From DASSUW01 sp963844405 (GTDB lineage Bacteria; Actinomycetota; Thermoleophilia; Solirubrobacterales; Solirubrobacteraceae): DNA of 64,000 bases. Shown here one piece after another: positions 55,899 to 63,873 of this stretch; within the stretch, counting starts at the first letter, position 1; each line of letters starts with the position of its first letter. Location: contig CAWJNZ010000007.1 in the NCBI GenBank assembly GCA_963844405.1, positions 1,116,001 through 1,180,000 on the forward strand. Reading direction: 5' to 3'. The notes beneath the pieces are model-generated. The model had not been told where the DNA came from and did no database searches. It saw only the letters and a list, made by a program, of their open reading frames with translations. The translations under genes and the position numbers were made by a program.

Positions 55899-56976
55899 GC
55901 CGCGGGTTCGGCCGGTGCTCGCGGCCGATCTTGCCGCCCGGGCGCCCGTCGACCATCACGACGTCGGCCGTGAAGTCGTTCGAGCCGCGGATCAGCGACG
56001 AGCCGACGCCGTAGGCGTCGACCGGCACGTCGGCGGCCTCGAAGGCGCGGATGCGCTCGGCGTTGAAGCCGCCGGAGGCGACGATCTTGACGTCGCGACA
56101 CCCGCGGGCGTCGAGGCCCTCGCGGACGACGCGCACGAGCTCGGGGCTGACGCCCTTGGGCGCGGCGTCGCCGTAGCGCTCGTGCAGGGAGAGGTCGGCC
56201 AGCTTGTCCGACGTGTCGAGCCGGATGCCCCACAGCTGCGGGCCGAGCGCGTCGGCGACCTCGAGCGCGGTGCCGAGCGAGTGGTTGGCGAAGTCGACGA
56301 GCACGGTGACGTTCATCTCGTGCCCGAAGCGCTCGGCGAACTTGACGGCGGCGAGCGTCGTGTCGCCGCCGTAGGCCGCGATCAGCCCGTGCGGGACGGT
56401 GCCGACGCCGCGACCGCCCCACCACGACGCCTGCGCGTCGGTGGAGACGCCGATCGCACCCGCCACGTGCGCCGCCCAGCCGTCGCCGGTCTGCACGAGC
56501 CAGTGGTCGTGGCGCGCGGGGAAGTACAGGATCGGCTTGCCGTTGGCCGCCTCGACGACCTCGTGGACGTTGCGCATGATCAGCGTGCGCCGCGCCATGA
56601 CGCCGAGGTAGACGGTCTCCAGGTGGGCGAACTCCGCGTAGTCGCCCTCGATCGTCATGACCGTCTCCCACGGGGAGATCTCGTCGCCCTCGTAGAGCGC
56701 CTGGACCTCGAGGCCCTTGAAGGTGTTGACCCAGCGGCCGTCCGGCCCGCGATGGCCGCTGCACTGCTTGAGCACCGCGATCGCCTCGTCGATCCCGCCC
56801 AGCACCGACTCCTTGCGCTGGAAGACCTGCATCACGACGTGGGGGTGGTGGCCGTCAGACTCGAGCAGGGCCTTCGTGTGGTTGAAGTAGGCGTCCGAGT
56901 AGTAGCCGTCGCGGATCTTCTCGACGGGCAGCCGGAACGTCGCCGGGGACAGTCGCTGCCGATCGGCCAGGGCCAT
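55882..56976 (-). CDS. pncB: nicotinate phosphoribosyltransferase
   Basis: 364 residues, the short class. The start RDGYYSDAYFNHTKALLE, the autophosphorylated-His/active-site area EVQALYEGDEISPWETVMTIEG, GTVPHGLIAAYGGDT, VLVDFANHSLGTALEVADAL, WGIRLDTSDKLAD and VASGGFNAERI match bacterial NAPRTase. It joins nicotinate to PRPP, giving NaMN for NAD synthesis. It is convergent with pcm (17-base overlap) and paired functionally with pncA. Confidence 0.92.
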   Translation of the reverse strand: MALADRQRLSPATFRLPVEKIRDGYYSDAYFNHTKALLESDGHHPHVVMQVFQRKESVLGGIDEAIAVLKQCSGHRGPDGRWVNTFKGLEVQALYEGDEISPWETVMTIEGDYAEFAHLETVYLGVMARRTLIMRNVHEVVEAANGKPILYFPARHDHWLVQTGDGWAAHVAGAIGVSTDAQASWWGGRGVGTVPHGLIAAYGGDTTLAAVKFAERFGHEMNVTVLVDFANHSLGTALEVADALGPQLWGIRLDTSDKLADLSLHERYGDAAPKGVSPELVRVVREGLDARGCRDVKIVASGGFNAERIRAFEAADVPVDAYGVGSSLIRGSNDFTADVVMVDGRPGGKIGREHRPNPRLSRVD

Positions 56977-57019
56977 GCATCAGCAGTATGGCCTGTGCAG
57001 GCACTAGCCTCTCGCCGCC

Positions 57020-57844
57020 GTGAGCCTGATCGAGGCCATCGTCCTCGGGATCGTGCAGGGGCTGACCGAGTTCCTGCCGATCTCCTCGAGCGCGCACCAG
57101 CGGATCGTGCCCGCTCTCTTCGGCTGGGAGGATCCGGGCGCGGCGTTCACGGCCGTGACGCAGCTCGGCACCGAGGCGGCGGTGCTCATCTACTTCCGGC
57201 ACGACCTGTGGGCGATCGCCACGACGTGGCTGCGTTCCCTGCGCGATCCGCGGCTGCGCTCGCACTCCGACGCGCGGCTCGGCTGGTACCTGATCGTGGC
57301 CACGATCCCGATCGGGATCTTCGGCCTCGCCTTCGAGAACCAGATCGAGACGGGAGCGCGGAACCTGTGGCTGATCGGGACGACGCTGATCGTCTTCGCG
57401 CTGGTGCTGGGGTGGGCGGACCGGCGCGGCCGCCACGAGCGCACGATCGAGCAGCTCTCGGTGCGCGACGGCGTGCTGATCGGGCTGGCGCAGTCGCTGG
57501 CCCTGGTCCCGGGCGTCTCGCGCTCGGGGGCGACGATGAGCGCGGGCCTGCTGCTCGGGCTCCAGCGGCCGGCGGCGGCCAAGTTCGGCTTCCTGCTGGC
57601 CGTGCCCGCGGTGGTCATCAGCGGCGTGTTCCAGCTCGAGGGGATCATCTCCGGCGAGGAGGGCGGGGACGAGCCGCTGGCCTACGTGGCGATCGCGACG
57701 CTGATCTCGTTCGTGGTCGGCTACTCGGCGATCGCGTGGTTCCTGCGCTACCTGGCCCACCACTCGGTCCGGCTCTTCGTCGTCTACCGGATCCTGCTGG
57801 GCGCTACCGTTCTCGTCCTCGTGGCGACCGGAGCGATCAGCTGA
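57020..57844 (+). CDS. uppP: undecaprenyl-diphosphatase UppP (BacA)
   Basis: 274 residues from GTG, eight or so helices. The two family motifs are clear: GIVQGLTEFLPISSSAHQRI (E and PxSSxxH) and ALVPGVSRSGATMSAGLLLGL (PGxSRSxxT). It dephosphorylates undecaprenyl diphosphate to recycle the lipid carrier for peptidoglycan; over-expression is known to give bacitracin resistance. The stop overlaps the next start (TGATG). Confidence 0.95.
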   Translation: MSLIEAIVLGIVQGLTEFLPISSSAHQRIVPALFGWEDPGAAFTAVTQLGTEAAVLIYFRHDLWAIATTWLRSLRDPRLRSHSDARLGWYLIVATIPIGIFGLAFENQIETGARNLWLIGTTLIVFALVLGWADRRGRHERTIEQLSVRDGVLIGLAQSLALVPGVSRSGATMSAGLLLGLQRPAAAKFGFLLAVPAVVISGVFQLEGIISGEEGGDEPLAYVAIATLISFVVGYSAIAWFLRYLAHHSVRLFVVYRILLGATVLVLVATGAIS

Positions 57845-58461
57845 TGGCCAAGCTCTTCGAAGAGATCGACGACAAGCTGCGCTCGTTCATCGAGGCGCAG
57901 CCGATGTTCTTCGTGGGCACGGCGCCGAGCGGCGACGGCGGGCACGTGAACCTGTCGCCCAAGGGCGGGCGCAACCTGTTCCGCGTGACCGGCCCGCTCG
58001 GGTTCGCCTATGTCGACCTCATGGGCAGCGGCATCGAGACGATCGCCCACCTGCGCGAGAACGGCCGCATCGTGGTCATGTTCTGCGCCTTCGACGGGCC
58101 GCCCAAGATCGTCCGCCTGCACGGGGTCGGCCGGCCGGTGCAGCAGAACGACGAGGGCTTCGCCGAGCTGCTCGGCTCGTTCTCGCTGAGCGACGAGCAG
58201 GTGCGCGCCGTCCGGTCGGTGATCACGGTCGAGGTCACGCGGGTGGCCGACTCGTGCGGCTTCGTGGTGCCGCGGATGGACTACGTCGCCGAGCGCGACC
58301 AGCTCTACCGCTACGCCGAGAACCGCGTGCGGAAGCTCGGCGACGACGCGGTGCGGGAGTACGTGAGCACCAACAACGCCGAGAGCATCGACGGCCTGAC
58401 CGGGCTCGACCCGCTCGTGGCCGCGAGCAACGGCCGCTCGTCCGCCGGCCGCAAGCTATAA
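57844..58461 (+). CDS. pyridoxamine 5'-phosphate oxidase-family (split-barrel flavin) protein
   Basis: 205 residues. FIEAQPMFFVGTAPSGDGGHVNLSPKGG, VDLMGSGIETIAHLRENGRIVVMFCAFDGPPKIVRLHG and DSCGFVVPRMDYVAERDQL match the PNPOx-like FMN-binding split barrel. The enzyme activity is unknown (general flavin reductase or heme/F420-binding relatives). It is coupled to uppP by TGATG, which is probably a transcriptional convenience. Confidence 0.82.
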   Translation: MAKLFEEIDDKLRSFIEAQPMFFVGTAPSGDGGHVNLSPKGGRNLFRVTGPLGFAYVDLMGSGIETIAHLRENGRIVVMFCAFDGPPKIVRLHGVGRPVQQNDEGFAELLGSFSLSDEQVRAVRSVITVEVTRVADSCGFVVPRMDYVAERDQLYRYAENRVRKLGDDAVREYVSTNNAESIDGLTGLDPLVAASNGRSSAGRKL

Positions 58462-58530
58462 GCGACACCGGCCGCGCGCGGCCCCGGCCCCCGCGCGCGG
58501 CTGACCCCCGGTGTCATCCCCCCAGCCTGG

Positions 58531-58998
58531 TCACGCGGCGCGGGCCAGCTCGAGCGCGCGGGGGAGGTCCTCGGCCGGCTGGCCGCGGGCGGTCTCGACG
58601 CCGATCGCGGCGCCGCGAACGCGCAGCGTGACGGCCTTGGAGAGCCCCGCCGGCTTGACGTCGATGCCCTCGACGTCGCCCATCGGCGCCTCGCCGAGCA
58701 GCTCGCGCACCTTGGGCGTGAACGCGCCGCCCATGCGGAAGACGAGCAGCCGCCGGCTCGTCACGGCGATCACCATCCCGCGGTCGACCGTCATGTCCGC
58801 CTCGCCGGCGGCGTCGAGCGCGTCAGCATGGCGGCGGTCGGCGTGGTCGTAGGCCTTGCCGGTGGCGAGCGGCCCGCGCAGCGCGGAGACCATCATCGCG
58901 GCGTTGGCGCCGGCGTTCTGGGCCATCACGGCGCCGAGCAGCTGCTCCGAGCCGTCCAGGTACGGCCGCATGGACGTGGAGATCGACCTGGCGAACAT
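58531..58998 (-). CDS. conserved-looking protein of unknown function, PH-like
   Basis: 155 residues. It has an N-terminal helical part (GAVMAQNAGANAAMMVSALRGP) and a C-terminal beta-rich part (DMTVDRGMVIAVTSRRLLVFRMGG, GDVEGIDVKPAGLSKAVTLRV), which resembles the PH-like bPH/GRAM-type fold of small regulatory proteins. There is no catalytic motif. It starts in the last base of the upstream methyltransferase stop (TGATG) and is co-translated with it. Confidence 0.6.
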   Translation of the reverse strand: MFARSISTSMRPYLDGSEQLLGAVMAQNAGANAAMMVSALRGPLATGKAYDHADRRHADALDAAGEADMTVDRGMVIAVTSRRLLVFRMGGAFTPKVRELLGEAPMGDVEGIDVKPAGLSKAVTLRVRGAAIGVETARGQPAEDLPRALELARAA

Positions 58999-60086
58999 CA
59001 GGGGTTCATGCGGTAGAGGCGGAAGAAGTCGTTCTCGACCGGCAGCACCTCGACGCTCGCGTAGCCGGCCTCGTGGGCGAGCTCCCGCACGACGTCCTCG
59101 CGGATGACGGTGCCGATGGCGGCCGACGGCTCCTCGACCATCTGCGTCGGCAGGCAGTGCGTGACGCTCCAGCCGTACATCGCCCGCTCGACCTCGTCGC
59201 CGGGCGCCGTGAAGCGGTCGGCGACGCGCTCGTCTACCACCAGCACGGCGCCGCCCGGCCCGGTCGCGGCGCGGGCCGCGCGCAACGCCTCGACCGGCTG
59301 CGCCATGTCGTGCAGCGCCTCGAGGATCATCACGAGGTCGTACGGGCCGCCTGTGAGCGCCGCGGCGTCGCCTTCGACGAACCTTGCGTGGATGCCCGCC
59401 TCGGCGGCATGGCGTCGGGAGTCGGCGATCGAGCCCGGATCGGCGTCGACGCCGTCGACCCGCGCGAGCGGGAAGGCGCGCGCCACCGCGATGCTCGACC
59501 AGCCCTGGCCGCAGCCGACGTCGGCGACGCGGGCACCGGGCGCGTTGAGCCGGGCGACGACGTCCGGCATCGCCTCGAGCCACTCGGCCGGCAGCTCGTT
59601 GGTGAACGCGGGCCGGTTGATGTGGCCCTGGCCGTGGCGGAACTCGACGCCGTACGCCTCGTACGGCACGCCGCCCCCGGTGCGGTACGCCTCGGCCACG
59701 CGCGGGAGCACGCCGCCGATGCCGGCCAGCATGTGCGCGAACGGCGCGATGTGGGCGGGGTCGTCCTCGTGGCAGAGGACGCGGGCCTGGTCTTCGGCGA
59801 GCGCACAGCGGCGCGCCTCGGCGTCGACCACGTCGAGCAGCCCGGCCACGGCCTGCTGCTCGAGCCACTCGCGCGCATAGCGCGGGTCGATGCCGGCATG
59901 CTCGGCCAGCTCCTGCGGAGTGAGCGCGCCGTGGCGCTCGAGCGCCCGGTAGAGCCCGAGCTCCACGCCGAGGTACACGGAGAAGAGCTCGAGCGCACCG
60001 AGCGTGGCGCCGAACAGGCGCTCGGCGAGCGCGTCGGCGCGATCGATGGAGGCGGTGGGGGTCATGTCCGGCAGCGTCCCGGACAT
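58998..60086 (-). CDS. class I SAM-dependent methyltransferase (with N-terminal winged helix)
   Basis: 362 residues at most. An N-terminal winged-helix/dimerisation domain (ALELFSVYLGVELGLYRALERHGALTPQELAEHAGI) precedes a Rossmann methyltransferase domain with VADVGCGQGWSSIAVARAFP (motif I), VDGVDADPGSI (acidic loop) and GPYDLVMILEALHDMAQP. This is the O-methyltransferase/CcrM-unlike small-molecule class. Two start codons (60086 and 60065) each sit in one arm of a 12-bp inverted repeat; the second gives MTPTASIDRADAL. The substrate is unknown. Confidence 0.78.
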   Translation of the reverse strand: MSGTLPDMTPTASIDRADALAERLFGATLGALELFSVYLGVELGLYRALERHGALTPQELAEHAGIDPRYAREWLEQQAVAGLLDVVDAEARRCALAEDQARVLCHEDDPAHIAPFAHMLAGIGGVLPRVAEAYRTGGGVPYEAYGVEFRHGQGHINRPAFTNELPAEWLEAMPDVVARLNAPGARVADVGCGQGWSSIAVARAFPLARVDGVDADPGSIADSRRHAAEAGIHARFVEGDAAALTGGPYDLVMILEALHDMAQPVEALRAARAATGPGGAVLVVDERVADRFTAPGDEVERAMYGWSVTHCLPTQMVEEPSAAIGTVIREDVVRELAHEAGYASVEVLPVENDFFRLYRMNP

Positions 60087-60090
60087 GACC
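60060..60090. promoter_or_regulatory. 12-bp inverted repeat over the start codons of the methyltransferase gene
   Basis: GGTCATGTCCGG and CCGGACATGACC are perfect arms with a seven-base loop. On the minus strand both possible ATG codons lie inside the arms, so the RNA hairpin would hide them; as DNA it could be an operator. The arrangement is directly visible; a regulatory role is inference. Confidence 0.55.
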
Positions 60091-60140
60091 TACGGCCGGC
60101 CTACGGACGCCCTACGGACCGCGGGCGTCGTGCGTCAGCC

Positions 60141-60446
60141 TCAGCCGATCCGGGCGCTCGGGACCGAAACGGGCTCGCCCTCGTCCGAGCCGCTCGTGAC
60201 GGCGTAGCTCGCAACGATCGCGGCCTGGATGACAAGCGCGAGGACGGCGGCCGCGAGCAGGACGCGTGCGGCGCCGGTCCCACCCGGGCGGCGCCGCACC
60301 CAGCCGCGGGCGGCGAGGAACAGAAGGGCGACGACCAGCGGGCCGCCCGGGAACGGGATCGACGCTCCGAGGAGCACGAGCGCGAGGATCGCCGTCAGGA
60401 CCGTGATCAGGACGGGCGACACGGCGTCCGTGGCGTGATCGCTCAC
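60141..60446 (-). CDS. small membrane protein in the sigma-factor operon
   Basis: 101 residues, three hydrophobic helices (LITVLTAILALVLLGASIPF, GPLVVALLFLAARGWV, VLLAAAVLALVIQAAIVASYAV), with a short polar tail. No family is recognised. ATGA overlap with the upstream membrane/anti-sigma-like gene makes it the third gene of the sigma operon. Confidence 0.65.
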   Translation of the reverse strand: MSDHATDAVSPVLITVLTAILALVLLGASIPFPGGPLVVALLFLAARGWVRRRPGGTGAARVLLAAAVLALVIQAAIVASYAVTSGSDEGEPVSVPSARIG

Positions 60447-61042
60447 CAGCCCCGCTCCGTCGAGCCCGGGGGAGGCGACGGCACCGCCTCCGGCGCGCCC
60501 GCAACCTGCCCGACGATGATGAGCTCCAGGCGCCGGGAGGGGATGTGGATGATCTGCTCGGCCGATCCGGAGGCGCCCTCGGGCTCGATGCGGTAGACCC
60601 GCGTTCCGGCCGGGATCGTCGGCGCGGCGCCGGCGCTGGCCGCGTTGCCTGCCACGGCGCCCCCACAGCTCAGGACACCGGCGCCGTCCGTCTCGCAGAC
60701 CGACGCCCCCGGGACGGTCCGTGCGCGCCCCGTGGCGCCGAGATCCGTGACCTTCGCCTGCAGGCTCCCCCCGCCGGCGACCTGGTTCACGAGGTCGAGC
60801 ACGGCGCGCTGCGTGCCGTCCGCGGCCGTCGTCGTGCGGAGCGACCGGTCGTCGCGATCGAACAGGTCGGCGAGTGTGGGCAGGTTGCCGGTGGCGGCGG
60901 CCACCCCGCCGGACAGCGTGACCGCGGCCACGACTCCGGCGAGCGTCCGACCTGCGCGGCGGCGCCTCCGTGCCCGCCGGACGACATCACGACGTGTCGC
61001 CAATCTGACATCTCGAACAATGGCGTCGAGCTGATCGGTCAT
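60443..61042 (-). CDS. membrane protein partner of the ECF sigma factor (anti-sigma-like)
   Basis: 199 residues. A cytoplasmic N-terminus rich in Arg (TDQLDAIVRDVRLATRRDVVRRARRRRRA) is followed by one helix (RTLAGVVAAVTLSGGVAAATG) and an extracytoplasmic domain with two Cys (GASVCETDGAGVLSCGGA), probably disulfide-bonded. Topology and position directly after an ECF sigma gene (4-base overlap) fit a membrane anti-sigma factor, but no zinc HxxxCxxC motif is seen. The alternative is a secreted or anchored effector. Confidence 0.65.
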   Translation of the reverse strand: MTDQLDAIVRDVRLATRRDVVRRARRRRRAGRTLAGVVAAVTLSGGVAAATGNLPTLADLFDRDDRSLRTTTAADGTQRAVLDLVNQVAGGGSLQAKVTDLGATGRARTVPGASVCETDGAGVLSCGGAVAGNAASAGAAPTIPAGTRVYRIEPEGASGSAEQIIHIPSRRLELIIVGQVAGAPEAVPSPPPGSTERGW

Positions 61043-61632
61043 GACGTCGCTCCCAGCTGGTGGAGTTCGGCGCGAAGAGCCCGCAGGCCGCGGGCGACCT
61101 TCATGCGGGCGACCGGCTCGCTGCAACCGAGCGTCTGGCCGATCTCGGCGTAGGCCAGCTCGTAGACGACGCGCAGCGTCACGGCCTCCCGCTGGGACGC
61201 CGGGAGGCGGCGAAGGGCAGCTCTGAGCTGTGGCTCGGCGGCCGCGGCGTCGAGGCTGTCGTCGAGCGCGGAGTACGCGTCCTCGCCGGCGATGTCGAGC
61301 TGCATGCCGAGGCGCCGCCTGGCCTTCGTCTCGACGACCTGCGTGCGCAGGTAGGCGTAGGCGAGATTCCGGGCTATCCCATGCAGCCAGGCGATCACCT
61401 CGTCGTCGGCCTGCGGACGCAGGCGGCGGCGGCCGCGCCAAGCCTGCGCGAAGGTCTCCGCGGTGAGGTCCGCCGCAGGCTCTGAGCCGACGCGGCGGCG
61501 GATCGCGGCGTGGACGGCGACGATGTGCCGCGCGCAGAGGTCGCCGAAGGCGTCCGCGTCGGACGACGCCGCGCGCCACAGCTCGGCGTCGCCGCGGTGG
61601 GTGGAGGCTGAGGGGGCGGGTGCCGTGGACAT
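61039..61632 (-). CDS. ECF-type RNA polymerase sigma factor
   Basis: 197 residues. Region 2 is DADAFGDLCARHIVAVHAAIRRRVGSEPAADLTAETFAQAWRG, with the -10-binding helix ending AWLHGIARNLAYAYLR. Region 4 is LRRLPASQREAVTLRVVYELAYAEIGQTLGCSEPVARMKVARG. The size and lack of region 3 define the ECF (sigma-70 group 4) class. ATG 61632 begins MSTAPAPSASTHRGDAEL. It heads an operon with a membrane partner and a small membrane protein. A perfect hairpin lies in its 5' region. Confidence 0.85.
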   Translation of the reverse strand: MSTAPAPSASTHRGDAELWRAASSDADAFGDLCARHIVAVHAAIRRRVGSEPAADLTAETFAQAWRGRRRLRPQADDEVIAWLHGIARNLAYAYLRTQVVETKARRRLGMQLDIAGEDAYSALDDSLDAAAAEPQLRAALRRLPASQREAVTLRVVYELAYAEIGQTLGCSEPVARMKVARGLRALRAELHQLGATS

Positions 61633-61681
61633 GGCTCTGCCTTGCTCATGTCGGGAGCCGAGATTTCGCATCATCGACATC

Positions 61682-61702
61682 GCCGATGCTCCCAGCATCG
61701 GC
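61682..61702. promoter_or_regulatory. perfect hairpin upstream of the sigma-factor gene
   Basis: GCCGATGCT and AGCATCGGC are perfect 9-bp arms with a CCC loop, 50-70 bases before the sigma start on the minus strand. A second inverted pair, TTGCGC/GCGCAA with seven bases between (61728-61746), is next to an A7 tract. They lie in the 292-bp divergent gap and could be operator or leader structures. Confidence 0.45.
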
Positions 61703-61840
61703 AGCGGATGGCAATCCCCTTAACACATTGCGCAACAGAAGCGCAAGCAAAAAAATTTCCCCGAGCACTCACGGGCCTGATGTAGCGTCTCCGGCGCGGC
61801 GGCGACAGTCACAAAAAGACTGAGCGGAAGGAGGAGTGAA

Positions 61841-61897
61841 GTGAGCGCGCGACACTCATGTCGAGTGTGCGCGTGCCGTCCCCGCACGTCCAGTTAG
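61841..61897 (+). CDS. 18-codon Cys-rich leader ORF
   Basis: GTG start six bases after a very strong AAGGAGG, encoding VSARHSCRVCACRPRTSS and ending in TAG, 27 bp before the secreted-protein gene at 61925. Three of 18 codons are Cys (positions 7, 10 and 12). Its beginning folds into ACACTC-ATGTC-GAGTGT extended by a GC-rich stem (61846-61873). This is the shape of the short Cys-containing leader peptides known upstream of sulfur genes in actinobacteria, but the downstream gene is not a sulfur gene. It is too short for family assignment. Confidence 0.5.
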   Translation: MSARHSCRVCACRPRTSS

Positions 61898-61924
61898 GAT
61901 CTACACAGTTCGAAGGGAGCAGTA

Positions 61925-62458
61925 ATGACGAGCAGACGACTGCTGGTGACAGTTGCCGTTGCCTTCTTCGGCTTCGGCGCCTCACCCGCTTCTGCGGCAG
62001 ACAGGGATGCGTCCCTGGTGGCAAAGTCGGGATCTGAGATCGTCGAGAGCGGCTTCACCGAGCTCATCAACGGCAAGAAGGTCGACCGCCCGGTCAAGAA
62101 CAGCGGAGACATGGTGGCGGCGGCGGGCTGCTGGTACGTCACCTGGAGCCGCTGGTACAACAACATCTTCGGGATGCGCCTCGTGACCTACTACCAGCGC
62201 ATGGACTGGTGCGGGTCCTCCGGGCGGATCACGTCGTGGTCGCGGAACCGCTACGGCACGGCCAGCGCGCCGGGCTGGGCCTTCAAGGGCAACATCGGCT
62301 CCCAGGTGACCGGAGGCAACGGATCGAGCTACGTCCGGAGCTGGACTCAGGGTCACTTCTGCCTGGCCGAGTACTTCTCGTGCGTCCAGAACAAGTACCC
62401 GTGGATCGACATGCGGGTCACTCCCACCGGCGGGGTGTCGGGCGACACGGGCGGCTGA
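61925..62458 (+). CDS. secreted protein of unknown function
   Basis: 177 residues. Signal peptide MTSRRLLVTVAVAFFGFGASPASA, preceded by GAAGGGAG. The mature part is aromatic-rich (GCWYVTWSRWYNNIFGMRLVTYYQRMDWCG, SWTQGHFCLAEYFSCVQNKYPWIDMRV) with four Cys, suggesting a small, stable, disulfide-bonded exoprotein. It ends in a Gly/Thr-rich tail. I do not recognise the family. A strong hairpin follows the stop and a subtilase gene follows 141 bp later. Confidence 0.7.
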   Translation: MTSRRLLVTVAVAFFGFGASPASAADRDASLVAKSGSEIVESGFTELINGKKVDRPVKNSGDMVAAAGCWYVTWSRWYNNIFGMRLVTYYQRMDWCGSSGRITSWSRNRYGTASAPGWAFKGNIGSQVTGGNGSSYVRSWTQGHFCLAEYFSCVQNKYPWIDMRVTPTGGVSGDTGG

Positions 62459-62485
62459 GCCAGCCGGCCCGCAGCGAGCAGGGCC

Positions 62486-62516
62486 GAGGGTGGGGGTCAC
62501 ATGACCCCCACCTTCG
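62486..62516 (+). terminator. strong terminator-like hairpin after the secreted-protein gene
   Basis: GGTGGGGGTCA and TGACCCCCACC are perfect 11-bp arms around CA, extended to about 15 bp with one G-T pair. It starts about 28 bp after the stop. No T tract follows. It would isolate the orphan gene from the downstream subtilase gene. Confidence 0.6.
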
Positions 62517-62599
62517 ATGTACTGACAGTAAACCGGTGCTTAGGCGTCGGGTGCTCCACCGTGTGAGTGCGTACGCCGCCATGACGTAGGAGAGACACA

Positions 62600-63820
62600 A
62601 TGGTCACATCACGCCTTCTCTGCGGCGTCGCGGTCATCTGCGCCGGCGCGGCACTGACGCCCGCCCTCGCGCACGGCGCCGAAGGTCACGTGCTCGTCGC
62701 CTTCGGGGCGACGGTGGGTGACCCCGCGGCCATCGAGGCCGGGGCCGGCGGCTCCATGGTCGGCGAGATCCCGTCCATCGGAGTGCGCATACTGCGTGCG
62801 CCGGACCCCCGCGCGACCGCCGCGCGGCTCGCGCGCCGGGCCGACGTCCGCTACGCCGAGGTCGACGCGACGGCGCGGGCCACCGCCGTCCCGGACGACC
62901 CGTTGTTCACGGACCAGTGGGGACTGCGCAACGGCGATCTCGCGACCGCGGACATCGAGGCCGACGCGGGCTGGGACGCCGCCCGCCTCGGCGGCTTTCC
63001 GGCGTCCGGTGGCGTGGCGGTCGGAGTCGTGGACACCGGGGTGGTCCCCGACCATCCCGACCTCGCGGGCGCGATCGCGAGCTGCGTGACCTCGAACACC
63101 AAGAAGGCGACGCGCATCAGGGTCAAGACCGGCGTGTGCGCCGACGACAGCGGGCACGGTACGCACGTGGCGGGCACGATCGCGGCGAGGACCAACAACG
63201 CGACCGGCGTCGCCGGTGTCGCCTTCGCCTCGAGGCTGCACGTCTGCAAGGCGCTCTCGGGCCCTGACCGCACGGGCACGGTGGCCGACGTGGCGGCCTG
63301 CGTCGTGCACACGCGAGACCAGGGCGCGCGCGTGATCTCGCTGAGCCTGACCGCGCCCGACTCGGCGACGCTGCGCGACGCGATCCAGTACGCCTGGAAC
63401 GAGGGCGCGGGGGCGCTCGTCGTGGCGTCGGCGGGCAACACCGGCGACACTAGCCTCGCGTACCCGGCGGCCTACCCTGAGGTCCTCTCCGTGGCGGCCA
63501 CGGATCGCGCCGATCGCCACGCGCCGTTCTCGACCGCGAACGCCGCCGTCGACGTGGCCGCGCCGGGCGTCGACATCGTCTCCACGGGCCTCGCCGGCGG
63601 CTACTCCTGGTCGAGCGGGACCTCGATGGCGGCGCCGTTCGCCGCGGGTGCGGCGGCGGTGCTCGCGGGCTCCGCTCCCGATCTCACCGCCGAGCAGATC
63701 GCCGCCCGCCTGGCGGCCTGCAGCGACGACCTCGGCGCGGCCGGCCATGACCCGCAATTCGGCGCCGGCCGGATCGACCTCGCGCGCGCCGTAACGGGAA
63801 GGGGCTGCGCCGGTAAGTGA
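62600..63820 (+). CDS. secreted subtilisin-like serine peptidase (S8)
   Basis: 406 residues. Signal peptide MVTSRLLCGVAVICAGAALTPALA, then an I9-like pro-domain (HVLVAFGATVGD..RRADVRYAEVDATARATAVPDDPLFTDQWGL) as intramolecular chaperone. The catalytic triad is D145 (GVVDTGV), H186 (DSGHGTHVAGT) and S342 (SSGTSMAAP), with the oxyanion Asn at N280 (ASAGNTG). A typical S8 fold with Cys pairs at 162/180 and near 217/235. AGGAGAG lies upstream of ATG. It is extracellular. Confidence 0.93.
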   Translation: MVTSRLLCGVAVICAGAALTPALAHGAEGHVLVAFGATVGDPAAIEAGAGGSMVGEIPSIGVRILRAPDPRATAARLARRADVRYAEVDATARATAVPDDPLFTDQWGLRNGDLATADIEADAGWDAARLGGFPASGGVAVGVVDTGVVPDHPDLAGAIASCVTSNTKKATRIRVKTGVCADDSGHGTHVAGTIAARTNNATGVAGVAFASRLHVCKALSGPDRTGTVADVAACVVHTRDQGARVISLSLTAPDSATLRDAIQYAWNEGAGALVVASAGNTGDTSLAYPAAYPEVLSVAATDRADRHAPFSTANAAVDVAAPGVDIVSTGLAGGYSWSSGTSMAAPFAAGAAAVLAGSAPDLTAEQIAARLAACSDDLGAAGHDPQFGAGRIDLARAVTGRGCAGK

Positions 63821-63873
63821 CAAGCTGGCGAACAACCCAGCAGCCAGAGCCGCGTCATGGTTGGCTTCAGCGA

